From positions 1-42,369 of the forward strand of contig NZ_JAQFIP010000019.1 in the NCBI RefSeq assembly GCF_029504735.1: DNA of 42,369 bases, read 5' to 3'. The DNA comes from Ereboglobus sp. PH5-10 (lineage in GTDB: Bacteria; Verrucomicrobiota; Verrucomicrobiia; Opitutales; Opitutaceae). Positions 7,695 to 16,005 of this stretch are shown here, piece by piece (within the stretch, counting starts at the first letter, position 1; each line of letters begins with the position of its first letter). The notes under the pieces were generated by a model. It saw nothing but the letters and a program-made list of their open reading frames with translations, was not told the origin of the DNA and ran no database searches. A program made the position numbers and the translations under genes.

Positions 7695-8594
7695 ATGCCC
7701 CTGCTGCAAATTGCCATCACCATCCCCGACTCGGCCACGCCATACATCGCCGCGTTCATCATTACGGTCACGGCGAGTTACTTTTTCTTCGTCAAAATAC
7801 TTCCCGCGCTGCAAGGCCGCCCGAGCCCGATTCGCGAAGCCGGCGATGACGAGGAGGACGACGAGTATGATGATGAGGACGAGGACGACGAGGATCGCAT
7901 GATTTATTACAACGATGATCCCGATGTCGCGCTACCGCCCGAACAGTATAAAAAACTCTCCCTCGGCGCGATTTACAGCGAGCAGCAAAAGGCGTGGCTG
8001 AACACACTCGACACCGGCCTCCCCAAAAAAGAAGTCCGGCGCGTTGTCGGCGAATGGTGGGGAATCGCGGGCGTTGATGATGCGGCCACCACGCTCGATT
8101 ACCTGCGCGACAAGGGATTTCGCCATTATTTCCCCGTCGTGATGCGCGCCTATCGCGAACCCGCCGCGGAACAAAAACGCATCGTCGCGGCCGCGTTTCC
8201 CGACAGCGAGGAGGATCGCGAAAAAACGCTGGCTCAAATTTCCCACCTCAACGAAACGCTTGATGAGCTCGTGGAGGACGGCGTGATCGACTCGACGGCA
8301 AGCGCGAGCATCGAGCGCTACGGAGTCGCCGGATGGGATTGCGGGCGGCTTGTGTATCTGGCGCGACTGTGCCGCGAGATGCGTTACATCAACGACGAGC
8401 AAACTTGGAATTACATTGAGGCCGCCCACCAAATTGCGGGGCAAACCTTCGGCTCGTGGAAAGAATACGCGAAGAGTTATGTGATCGGCCGCGCGCTCTG
8501 GGGCGGCGCCGATTGCGACAACAGCGACATTGCCGAGATCGCCGATTATTTGCTCGAGGACGAGGACAGCCCGTGGGTGCAAATGCCGTGGTGA
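7695..8594 (+). CDS. DUF1266 domain protein with N-terminal membrane anchor
   Basis: A 299-residue protein. The N-terminus has one membrane segment (about residues 11-30, ATPYIAAFIITVTASYFFFV), then a highly acidic linker of Asp/Glu (about residues 45-65), then a DUF1266-type domain. That domain shows WGIAGVDDAATTLDYLRDKGFRHYF, AGWDCGRLVYLARLCREM and FGSWKEYAKSYVIGRALWGG. DUF1266 proteins have no settled function. I start at MPLLQIAITIP because the earlier ATG at 7605 would begin at the very edge of the divergent gene. A membrane-tethered cytoplasmic domain is likely. Confidence 0.75.
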   Translation: MPLLQIAITIPDSATPYIAAFIITVTASYFFFVKILPALQGRPSPIREAGDDEEDDEYDDEDEDDEDRMIYYNDDPDVALPPEQYKKLSLGAIYSEQQKAWLNTLDTGLPKKEVRRVVGEWWGIAGVDDAATTLDYLRDKGFRHYFPVVMRAYREPAAEQKRIVAAAFPDSEEDREKTLAQISHLNETLDELVEDGVIDSTASASIERYGVAGWDCGRLVYLARLCREMRYINDEQTWNYIEAAHQIAGQTFGSWKEYAKSYVIGRALWGGADCDNSDIAEIADYLLEDEDSPWVQMPW

Positions 8595-8630
8595 CAAGGC
8601 GCGAACTATCCGCGCGCCGCCAATGACGGT

Positions 8631-9458
8631 TTAAGAGCCGGCGCGCCCCGCGGGCGGTGTCATGCGATTTCGGCAAACCGCGACAAGACCCGCAACAACC
8701 ACCCAGCCCAGCAACACACCCGCCGCCACATCGCCGGGCCAGTGCATGCCGAGCGCAAGGCGCGTGATTTCCACGAGCAGCGCCCATGCAACTAGGGCGC
8801 AGCAACACACTCGCCCGCCCCACCCCCGCCCCCGCAACAACGTCACGCCCAGCAACGCCCAAACTGCGACAAAGGCCGTGTGCCCCGAAGGAAACGAATA
8901 CCCCGTTTCCGCCTCCCAATGTTCGCGCAGCGCTTCGGGCACTCGCGGGTCGGCGGCGATGTTTTCCCGCAACCATTCCGCGCGCTCACCACGCTTCATC
9001 GCGTAAAACTGCTCGCTTTTCAGCCCGTGATTTTGCGCAAGCCATTCGACATACGGACGCGGTTCCTGAAATAAATTCTTCAACACCGTCTTGACGATTT
9101 GGCCGCCGCAAACCGCCGCCGCGCACAGCAGCACAACCATGAGCGCGCCGCGCGGCCACGACGGCTTGATCAACAAGACAAACAACGCCGCCAGCGCCGC
9201 GCATGTCGCGATCGCGAAGGGAAACCCCGCGGTGTCCGTCACAATTACCGCCGCGGAAACCCACGATTTGTTTTCGGGCGCCCACTGCCAGTCGGCAACC
9301 CATGCCGCCAGCGCGGGAGCAAGCAGCACGACCGTTGCGATTGCGGTCGCGAGGACGATTCGCGACAAACCGGCGGATCGATTTGCGACACCGTCACGGG
9401 CGCGTGATGAGTTGGAAGGCTGGGACACGCCGGAAACTATTGGCGGGCGCGGCGACAT
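8631..9458 (-). CDS. pgpB: PAP2-family phosphatase, PgpB-like
   Basis: Integral membrane lipid phosphatase of the PAP2 superfamily; the E. coli relative acts on phosphatidylglycerophosphate and undecaprenyl pyrophosphate at the periplasmic face. A 275-residue protein with several membrane segments. The three PAP2 motifs are present: KTVLKNLFQEPRP, SFPSGHTAF and R-x5-HWPGD (RLALGMHWPGDV). The insert HGLKSEQFYAMKRGERAEWL and PEALREHWEAETGYSFPSGHT closely follow the E. coli PgpB pattern, which is why I use that symbol. It is convergent with the DUF1266 gene and divergent from trhP. Confidence 0.85.
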   Translation of the reverse strand: MSPRPPIVSGVSQPSNSSRARDGVANRSAGLSRIVLATAIATVVLLAPALAAWVADWQWAPENKSWVSAAVIVTDTAGFPFAIATCAALAALFVLLIKPSWPRGALMVVLLCAAAVCGGQIVKTVLKNLFQEPRPYVEWLAQNHGLKSEQFYAMKRGERAEWLRENIAADPRVPEALREHWEAETGYSFPSGHTAFVAVWALLGVTLLRGRGWGGRVCCCALVAWALLVEITRLALGMHWPGDVAAGVLLGWVVVAGLVAVCRNRMTPPAGRAGS

Positions 9459-9520
9459 TTGGAAATCCTTTTAACGCGGCGCGATTTTGCACCTCGCAAC
9501 ACACACCGCGCCGTCTTCTC

Positions 9521-10903
9521 ATGGCGCGCATGAACAAACCACGCCGTCCCGAACTCCTCAGCCCCGCCGGTTCGCTGAAAGCCCTGCGCTTCGCCTGCGC
9601 CTACGGAGCCGACGCCGTCTACGCGGGCCTGCCGCGCTACAGCCTGCGCGTGCGCAAAAACACCTTTCGCAACGCCGCCGCCCTCGCCGAGGGCATCGCG
9701 ACCGCGCACACCGCCGGCAAACAATTCTTCCTCGCCGTCAACCTCGTCCCGCACGACCGCAAAGTGCGCACCTTCATCGACGACATGGCGCCCATCCTCG
9801 ACAACGCGCAAAAACCCGACGCGCTCATCATGGCCGACCCCGGGCTCATCATGCTCGTGCGCAAACGCTGGCCCGAAATGCCCGTGCATCTCTCCGTGCA
9901 GGCAAGCACGATGAACTCCTCGAGCGTGCGCTTCTGGCAAAAGCTCGGACTGCGCCGAATCATCCTCTCGCGCGAGCTTTCGCTCGATGAAATCTCCGAA
10001 ATCCGCCAGGCGTGCCCCGACATGGAGCTGGAGGTGTTTGTCCACGGCGCGCTCTGCATCGCGCATTCGGGCCGCTGTTTGTTGTCCGGTTATTTCAGCA
10101 GTCGCGATTCAAACCAAGGCGCGTGCACCAACTCCTGCCGCTGGAAATACGGGATTGCCCCGGCCCCGTCCGCGGAGGCGCGCCCGCAAGACGCCTTCAC
10201 CCCCGATCCCGCCTACCATCCGCATCCGCTCGCGCAACAACCCTGGCTCATCGACGAAACCGCCCGCCGCGCCGGCGAATACATGGAAATCTTCGAGGAC
10301 GAAAACGGCGCCTACATCATGAACTCGCGCGACCTCCGCGCCATTGAGCACGTGCGCCGTCTCGTCGAGATCGGCGTTGACTCGCTCAAGATCGAGGGCC
10401 GCACCAAGTCGCACTACTACGCCGCCCGCACCGCGCAACTATACAAGCGCGCCATCGACGACGCCGTCGCGGGCCGCCCCTTCGATCCCGCGCTCCTCGC
10501 CAAACTCGACGGCCTCGCAAACCGCGGCTACACGGACGGTTTTCTCGGACGCCACGAGGCGCGCGAAACGCAAAACTACGAACGCGGCGAATCACGCACC
10601 GACACGCAGGAATTCGTCGCCGAGGTGACTGCCTATGATGCGGCGACAGGCTATTCCACGCTCGACGTGAAAAACCGCTTCGCCGTCGGAGACCGCTTGG
10701 AAATCATCTCGCCCGACGGCGACCGCGACATGACGCTTGGCGCACTCGAAAACACCGAAGGCCAGCCCGTCGAAACCGCCCCCGGCAACGGCCACACGGT
10801 TCGCGCCAAACTCGGCGAAACGCTCCCGGGATTGACGCTGGTGGCGCGGTATTTGCAAACAGCGCGGGAAGCGCGTCCCCAACCCGGCCCGGCAGGCTCG
10901 TGA
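9521..10903 (+). CDS. trhP: tRNA 5-hydroxyuridine modification protein, U32 family
   Basis: Member of the U32 'peptidase' family (YegQ/TrhP type), which in E. coli takes part in prephenate-dependent hydroxylation of uridine 34 in tRNA. It is 460 residues from MARMNKPRRPELLSPAGSLK; an ATG at 9530 is an alternative. The opening RRPELLSPAGSLKALRFACAYGADAVYAGL is typical. The U32 signature EVFVHGALCIAHSGRCLLSGY is complete and followed by CTNSCRWKY, whose cysteines belong to the iron-sulfur ligand set. A C-terminal beta domain (EFVAEVTAYDAATGYSTLDVKNRFAVGDRLEI) matches the family. An iron-sulfur requirement would link it functionally to the SUF genes further on. Confidence 0.9.
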   Translation: MARMNKPRRPELLSPAGSLKALRFACAYGADAVYAGLPRYSLRVRKNTFRNAAALAEGIATAHTAGKQFFLAVNLVPHDRKVRTFIDDMAPILDNAQKPDALIMADPGLIMLVRKRWPEMPVHLSVQASTMNSSSVRFWQKLGLRRIILSRELSLDEISEIRQACPDMELEVFVHGALCIAHSGRCLLSGYFSSRDSNQGACTNSCRWKYGIAPAPSAEARPQDAFTPDPAYHPHPLAQQPWLIDETARRAGEYMEIFEDENGAYIMNSRDLRAIEHVRRLVEIGVDSLKIEGRTKSHYYAARTAQLYKRAIDDAVAGRPFDPALLAKLDGLANRGYTDGFLGRHEARETQNYERGESRTDTQEFVAEVTAYDAATGYSTLDVKNRFAVGDRLEIISPDGDRDMTLGALENTEGQPVETAPGNGHTVRAKLGETLPGLTLVARYLQTAREARPQPGPAGS

Positions 10904-10907
10904 TCTT

Positions 10908-11284
10908 TATTGTTTCTCCAGCAAACACAAAAACTCCCGGACGTGTTTAGGACGGCTGCCCAAGTTTCGGCTGGCGAGGAAGGTGTTATATTTTTGTTTC
11001 GAGAGATAATATTCGTTTGTGATGCGGCTGTAGTTTTCGAGATCGTTGGCGATTATCTGCCGAAGTGCCGCTTGAGGTAACGCGCCGCGATTCCTGTGCC
11101 CGAAAACAAACCGAGCGAGCGCGGTTAGTTTTGCCCGAGCCGCCTTTTGACAATGCCGAGCCCCTCACCGATGAACGGCAGCAACGCGCGCTTGTTGCCG
11201 ATGCAGGTGATGATCTGCGACTGGAGGCAGGCGTCGGATTTCATGTGGGTCAATCGTCCGCGAGGGTTTTCATATTGGCCTGAG
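10908..11284 (-). pseudogene. Decayed D12-class DNA adenine methylase fragment
   Basis: No intact gene covers 10904-11398, but the minus strand holds a broken coding sequence. One frame from ATG 11244 reads MKSDACLQSQIITCIGNKRALLPFIGEGL, the IGNKxxLLPFI start of D12-class adenine methylases. After a stop the same frame gives GLFSGTGIAARYLKRHFG, the FxGxG SAM-binding motif. A frameshift then gives RQIIANDLENYSRITNEYYLS (the ANDxxxYS block), ending in a stop at 10908. The target-recognition and catalytic NPPY regions are absent. I infer a remnant of a lost restriction-modification or phage gene. Confidence 0.7.
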
Positions 11285-11398
11285 GCGGCTTTGTGCTTTG
11301 GCCAATCGCTGAATCAATCCAGCAATTGGCCAAGTCTTGGTGTGAATAAATCGATGGCGTGCCACCTTGATTGCGCTGTGCCTGGCATTCCACTCGGA

Positions 11399-12259
11399 TC
11401 AATCAAACACCACGGTTTTGTTTCCGTAGATGAGCACGCGGTGGTCGAGGTGCCAGCGGACGGCTTGGGCGAGGACGATTTTTTCCAGGTCGCGGCCCTT
11501 TCGAATCAAATCCTCCACGCAGTGACGGTGCGTGACTCGGGCGACGTCCTGCTGGATGATCGGGCCGTCGTCGAGCACGGGCGTGGCGTAGTGGGCGGTC
11601 GCGCCGATGAGTTTCACGCCGCGCGTGTGCGCCTGGTGATACGGTTTGCCGCCGGCGAAGGCGGGGAGGAACGAGTGGTGGATGTTGATGACGGGAAACG
11701 TCGCCTTGCCCAGAAAATCGGCGGAGAGCACTTGCATGTAACGCGCCATGATCACGAGTTCGACGCCGAGTTTTTCGCAGAGCGCGAGTTGCGCGGCCTC
11801 GGCTGCGGGTTTCGTCTCCGCCGTTACGGGAATGTGGTGAAAGGGCAGCCCGTAGTTTTGCGCGGCGGCTTCGAGGTCGCGGTGGTTTGATACGATGGCG
11901 ACGATGTCGCAGTGGTAGTCGCCCGATTTCCATCGGAGGATGAGGTCGTGAAAACAGTGGTCGAACTTCGACACTAAAATGGCGACGCGCGTGCGGTGCG
12001 AGGCGTTGGCGACGCGGACGTTCATGCCGAGGTTTTCGGCGAAGCGCTTGAAGAGCGTGCCATCAGAGGCGAGCCCCTTGCCGGTTGTGGCGGTCCACTC
12101 GATGCGCTGGAAAAAAATTTCGGCCTGCATATCGCGATGCTGGTCGGCATGGAGAATGTTGCCGCCGTTTTCATAAATCCAGCCGGAGGTTTTGGCGACG
12201 AGTCCGGGCTGGTCCGGGCCGTGAAGGAGCGCGACGAGGGTGGTTGTGGTATCAATCAT
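11399..12259 (-). CDS. purU: Formyltetrahydrofolate deformylase
   Basis: Hydrolyses 10-formyl-THF to formate and THF, balancing one-carbon pools and feeding formate to purine synthesis. It is 286 residues. The N-terminal ACT domain (about 1-85: TLVALLHGPDQPGLVAKTSGWIYENGGNI) is followed by a formyltransferase-fold domain with RVAILVSKFDHCFHDLI. The catalytic block has Asn, His and Asp in INIHHSFLPAFAGGKPY and LDDGPIIQQD, as expected. Length and order match E. coli PurU. It is a stand-alone gene, with the methylase remnant downstream and a gap of about 80 bases to the next minus-strand gene's stop. Confidence 0.94.
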   Translation of the reverse strand: MIDTTTTLVALLHGPDQPGLVAKTSGWIYENGGNILHADQHRDMQAEIFFQRIEWTATTGKGLASDGTLFKRFAENLGMNVRVANASHRTRVAILVSKFDHCFHDLILRWKSGDYHCDIVAIVSNHRDLEAAAQNYGLPFHHIPVTAETKPAAEAAQLALCEKLGVELVIMARYMQVLSADFLGKATFPVINIHHSFLPAFAGGKPYHQAHTRGVKLIGATAHYATPVLDDGPIIQQDVARVTHRHCVEDLIRKGRDLEKIVLAQAVRWHLDHRVLIYGNKTVVFD

Positions 12260-12337
12260 ATATAAATCCGTGGTAAGATGTGTGTGTATTAGTTAAGGCT
12301 CGCGATTCAAGATATTCGGAGTTTTCGCCAAACTGAA

Positions 12338-13717
12338 TTACGGGCGAGTTGATTCATTTTTGGGATTGGGCTGACCAACCGCTTCGGCAAGAATGGCGCT
12401 CAAGTTGCCATTGGTTAGTTTTTTCCACGCGCTTTCCACAGTTTTCATCGACACTTTTCTTATGGGTGTTTTGCCGATCTCCGCAAACAAGCGGGGCAGA
12501 ATATCATTCCCTGCTTTTTGATTCATTAAAAAGACCGCTTGCGTGGCGAAGGTGTAATTCGCGGAGTTGAGGCGACTTTTGCGGTCCTTTTCGGTTTGTT
12601 TTGCCGCAACAGGCCATTTGCGCAGATCAATCTTGGCGCGCAGATTGTCATAGCGTGTCAGCTGGGAGCGCACATCATAGACGGATGTCGCGATAGACTC
12701 ACCGTGCATGTCGCGAACTACCCGCCAGGAAATATAATTGGCCACACCATCGCAAAACCAACGCCTGTCCGACTTGCGATAGTAATGATCTATAATGCCG
12801 ATCTCCGCAGTCTCATGCAGAACGATTTTGGCGATACGATAATCAACAAGGGGGATGCGAATACTCTCAACACCTTCGAACAGCTTTATGAAAGATTCGT
12901 TCCATAGTTTGGCGGCAAGTTCATGGACTGGAGCATCAACATCCACATCGGGGATAATTACCGGGAACCATCCTGTATTTTCCTTGGACGCGGTGTTTTT
13001 AGTTTTCGATGGTGACGTTTTTGCAGGTGACGCGTTGCGTTTTTTTGTCGTCACCCGCCCACGATAAGAAACGTGGTCACTGTCGCCATCAAGCAGCAGT
13101 TGATATTCTGCGCGCAAAGAATCCCTTTCGACAGACAAAGTCTCCATGTTCTTTTGCGTTTCACTAAAAAAGCTAAATTTAGCCCCCACTTTTTTCGCAA
13201 CTGGATCGTAACTCATGCCGGAAATCTTTTCTCCGGCCTCCAGTCTGCGCATCAGTTCAGGCCGGTTCCAAATCGTAATGCGCCCGCACGTTTTGATAAA
13301 TGTGGGAAAATTTCTCATTTCCGCATAACCGCGCATAGTCGCCTCGTAATTTTTCAAAAATTCGTCATAGCATTCCTCCTGCCAGTCCGTTGGCTTTTTC
13401 AGGTTCAACTGTGACGCAATATGGCGAAGATAATCATCGCGGTGAGCCCGCATTTCAGCGGGACTGAGCGGCTCCTTGCTTTCTGTTTCTTCTGCGACAG
13501 TGCTTGCCGGTGTCTCGTGGTGATATTGGTTCAAACGGCGCGCCAGCTCTTGCGCCAAAGTTTCCTGCCCCGGCGAGAACTCGCACTCAATGTCGTGGTA
13601 TATCGCGGTAAGACGTCCGGCTGGTGCCGCTGTTAAAACCGTGGTCATGAACGCCCAGAGAAAAGTGAACGCGAGCAGGGCGTAATGGGGTAATAAATGA
13701 GGCTTCATGCATATCAT
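12338..13717 (-). CDS. Secreted protein with altered gluzincin-like motif (HETAE)
   Basis: A 459-residue exported protein: a signal peptide ends near AAPAG (about residue 33), with ATG 13708 (MKPHLLP) an alternative start. The middle is charged and partly low-complexity (TTKKRNASPAKTSPSKTK). The C-terminal half resembles peptidase_MA/gluzincin folds. IVLHETAEIGIIDHYYRKSDRRWFCDGVANYIS looks like HExxH...WFxEGxAxY, but the second His is Glu (H301-E302-T-A-E305) and the Glu of WFxEG is Asp (D323). It may be a non-canonical or inactive protease. It was not assigned to a named family. It stands alone, with a CACGGAG hairpin lying between it and sufS. Confidence 0.6.
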   Translation of the reverse strand: MICMKPHLLPHYALLAFTFLWAFMTTVLTAAPAGRLTAIYHDIECEFSPGQETLAQELARRLNQYHHETPASTVAEETESKEPLSPAEMRAHRDDYLRHIASQLNLKKPTDWQEECYDEFLKNYEATMRGYAEMRNFPTFIKTCGRITIWNRPELMRRLEAGEKISGMSYDPVAKKVGAKFSFFSETQKNMETLSVERDSLRAEYQLLLDGDSDHVSYRGRVTTKKRNASPAKTSPSKTKNTASKENTGWFPVIIPDVDVDAPVHELAAKLWNESFIKLFEGVESIRIPLVDYRIAKIVLHETAEIGIIDHYYRKSDRRWFCDGVANYISWRVVRDMHGESIATSVYDVRSQLTRYDNLRAKIDLRKWPVAAKQTEKDRKSRLNSANYTFATQAVFLMNQKAGNDILPRLFAEIGKTPIRKVSMKTVESAWKKLTNGNLSAILAEAVGQPNPKNESTRP

Positions 13718-13778
13718 GTTCTTTGGTGTTTATCTGGGGTGGTGGCGGATGACATGGATGGTTTGTTCGAAATTTTTA

Positions 13779-13864
13779 TTAACCACGGAGAACACGGAGA
13801 AGCACGGAGGTGAAATATTTGTGCTCTGTCTGTCTCCGTGTCTCTCCGTGCCCTCCGTGGTTAA
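13779..13864. repeat. Empty CACGGAG hairpin element B (86 bp)
   Basis: Inverted arms beginning TTAACCACGGAG at both ends. The left arm has CACGGAG at 13784, 13793 and 13803 (spacing 9, 10); the right arm has CTCCGTG at 13834, 13844 and 13853 (spacing 10, 9). The loop is only about 24 bases and codes for nothing. It sits directly after the sufS stop (13874 on the minus strand). It matches the arms that flank the GxxExxY gene at 1491-1958, so it is a likely non-autonomous form of the same element. Confidence 0.8.
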
Positions 13865-13873
13865 ATAATAATA

Positions 13874-15109
13874 CTAACTGCCGAAGAATTTCAGAATTTT
13901 GTGGAGGGATTTTATCAAGGCGTCGATTTCCTCCGGCGTGTTGTAGATATAAAAACTGGCGCGCGTGGTGCTGGACAGGCCGAGTTTGCGCATGAGGGGC
14001 TGGTTGCAATGATGGCCGCCGCGCAGGGCGACGCCGTCCTGGTCGGCGAAGGTGACGACATCGTGCGCGTGCACTTCCTTGAACGCAAAACTCACCAAGC
14101 CGCCGCGTTTGCTGTTTTGCTCGGGGCCGAGAATGCGAATGCCGGGCAGCTCGGCGAGCGCGGCGCGGGCCTGCGCGGCGAGGCTGTTGTCGTGCCCGGC
14201 GATGAGCGGGCGGCCGATGGCGTCGAGGTAATCCATCGCGGCGTGCAGGCCGATGGCGCCGGAAACATCGGGCGTGCCGGCCTCGTAGCGCTCGGGCGAG
14301 GGTTTGTAGGTGGTGTTGAAATATTCGACGCTGGCGATCATGCCGCCACCTCCCTGCCACGGCGGCATCGCGTCGAGGAGCGCGCGGCGTCCGTAGAGAA
14401 CGCCGATGCCGGTGGGGCCGCACATTTTGTGTCCGGAGAAGGCGAGGAAGTCGCAATCGAGCGCGCGGACATCGAGCGGTTCGTGTCCGATTGACTGCGC
14501 GGCGTCAACGAGCGTGAGCGCGCCGATTTTTTTCGCGCGCGCGCAGAGTTCGGCGACGGGGTTGATGACGCCGAGGGTGTTTGAGATGTGCGTGAAGGCG
14601 AACAGCCTCACGTCGGGCGTGAGGAGTTTGTCGAGCGCGTCGAGGGCGAGCCCGTGCTGCGCGTTTTCGCCGGCGACGGGCACGTAGCGGAGCGTGGCGC
14701 CGGTGCGCCGCGCGATTTGCTGCCACGGCACGAGATTGGAGTGGTGCTCCATTTCCGTGATGAGGATGACGTCGCCGGCGCGGAGGTTTGCCGCGCCCCA
14801 GCTTTGCGCGACGAGGTTGACCGACTCGGTGGTGCCGCGCGTGAAAATGATCTCGGCGGGATCGGCGGCGTTGATGAATTGCGCGGCGCGCTTGCGGGCG
14901 GCCTCATAGCCGTCGGTCGAGCGCATGGAGAGCGCGTGGAGGCCGCGGTGGACGTTGCTGTTGTCGCGTTCGTAATAGCGCGAGATCGCGTCGATGACCG
15001 CGCGCGGTTTTTGCGAGGTGGCGGCGTTGTCGAGATAGACGAGCGGATGCGCGCCGACATTTTGGTTGAGCGCGGGAAAATCGGCGCGGGTGTGTGCGAG
15101 TGAAGTCAT
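13874..15109 (-). CDS. sufS: Cysteine desulfurase, SufS type
   Basis: PLP enzyme that takes sulfur from cysteine and passes it as persulfide to the SUF scaffold. It is 411 residues from MTSLAHTRADFPALNQNV; the longer ORF to 15217 starts inside sufU and was rejected. Marks are YLDNAATSQKP, NVHRGLHALS, TRGTTESVNLVAQSW and EMEHHSNLVPWQ. The PLP lysine is in FSGHKMCGPTGIGVLYG (K228) and the active-site cysteine in ALRGGHHCNQP (C368, the group II RxGHHC pattern). sufU lies 32 bases upstream, so the two form an operon, matching the SufS-SufU sulfur-transfer pair. The rest of the SUF system is 7 kb away. Confidence 0.96.
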   Translation of the reverse strand: MTSLAHTRADFPALNQNVGAHPLVYLDNAATSQKPRAVIDAISRYYERDNSNVHRGLHALSMRSTDGYEAARKRAAQFINAADPAEIIFTRGTTESVNLVAQSWGAANLRAGDVILITEMEHHSNLVPWQQIARRTGATLRYVPVAGENAQHGLALDALDKLLTPDVRLFAFTHISNTLGVINPVAELCARAKKIGALTLVDAAQSIGHEPLDVRALDCDFLAFSGHKMCGPTGIGVLYGRRALLDAMPPWQGGGGMIASVEYFNTTYKPSPERYEAGTPDVSGAIGLHAAMDYLDAIGRPLIAGHDNSLAAQARAALAELPGIRILGPEQNSKRGGLVSFAFKEVHAHDVVTFADQDGVALRGGHHCNQPLMRKLGLSSTTRASFYIYNTPEEIDALIKSLHKILKFFGS

Positions 15110-15141
15110 TTCGAAAATGGGAAGGCGGCGCAATCGCGGGT

Positions 15142-15585
15142 TTATTGTTGGGGCTCCGGCGTTTTGTCGGGCTGCTTGAGCGCCTCGAGGGCGGCGTGCC
15201 AGGCGAGCGTGGCGCATTTTATGCGCGCGGGAAAGGCGTGCACTCCCGCAAACGCGGCCAGCTCGGAAAACTCCTCGGGGGCGTTGCCGGTTTTCACGAT
15301 TTCGGCGAATTCGTTAAACGTCGTCTCCGCGGCGGCGGCGGTTTTGCCCTTGAGCTGCGTGGTCATGAGCGAGGCCGACGCCTGCGAAATCGCGCAGCCG
15401 GAACCCTCGAAAGTGATCTCGCCGATGCGGTCCGCGTCCATGCGCACATACACCGTGCACTGGTCGCCGCAAGTCGGGTTGTCGCCCGTGGCGACGCGCG
15501 TGGCGGCGGGCAGCTTGCGGCGGTTGCGCGGGCGCTTGTTGTGGTCGAGGATGACCGATTGGTAGAGATCGTTGAGCTCGCTCAT
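15142..15585 (-). CDS. sufU: SUF Fe-S assembly protein SufU (NifU-like)
   Basis: Zinc-dependent sulfur acceptor that draws persulfide from SufS. It is 147 residues from MSELNDLYQSVILDHNKRPRN. The metal/sulfur residues C39 and D41 (NPTCGD), C64 (GSGCAIS) and C124 (IKCATLAW) match the SufU pattern, and the extended C-terminus relative to IscU is present. The opening DLYQSVILDHNKRPRN is characteristic. The ORF extends upstream to 15939 only by reading through interspersed repeats, so the start at 15585 is preferred. It is the first gene of the sufU-sufS unit. Confidence 0.95.
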   Translation of the reverse strand: MSELNDLYQSVILDHNKRPRNRRKLPAATRVATGDNPTCGDQCTVYVRMDADRIGEITFEGSGCAISQASASLMTTQLKGKTAAAAETTFNEFAEIVKTGNAPEEFSELAAFAGVHAFPARIKCATLAWHAALEALKQPDKTPEPQQ

Positions 15586-15645
15586 GAGATGAAAATTTTC
15601 CCCGACTATGGGAAAAACCCCGCGCGGCGCAATAGCGTGAAAAGA

Positions 15646-15908
15646 CACCCCGCAACTTGGGGTGAGACCAGAAGTTGAGTAAGCAAGGCAGAGGCGACGA
15701 CAATTTACGGGGTATTGCGGAGATATTTTTCTGGGGAGCGCACGCGTCTCGCGTGCGAAGTCCGGTGTCCCGCCGGACTTTTCTGGCATGAGGTAGCGAC
15801 GGGACGTCGCTACCGGCACGCGGGACGCGTGCGCTCCCCGGAATTGTTCGCTTACACCTCGGGTTTCGTTCATTTGACATAACTTCTGGTCGCACCCCGC
15901 AACTTGGG
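15646..15908. repeat. Nested repeat cluster between sufU and the autotransporter gene
   Basis: A 16-base direct repeat CACCCCGCAACTTGGG stands at both ends (15646-15661 and 15893-15908). Just inside is an 11-base inverted pair, GACCAGAAGTT (15666-15676) and AACTTCTGGTC (15881-15891). Further in is a 24-base inverted pair (15733-15756 and 15816-15839, one mismatch) whose left copy is also found in alaS. Two small hairpins lie at the centre, AAGTCCGG/CCGGACTT and GGTAGCGAC/GTCGCTACC (about 15792-15814). The layering suggests one element inserted into another. No coding potential. Confidence 0.75.
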
Positions 15909-16005
15909 CTTGTCGATTACCGGACGGCCATATATTCACTGCAATACAGTTTCCGCGTTTTCAGAACCCACCCCGCCTCGCAACCCTTGCTTTCGCGTCT
16001 TCGTC

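Noticed and set aside
15586-15939. Long N-terminal extension of SufU
   Set aside because: The extra residues are encoded by the interspersed repeat cluster and are not found in the family; ATG 15585 gives the standard start.
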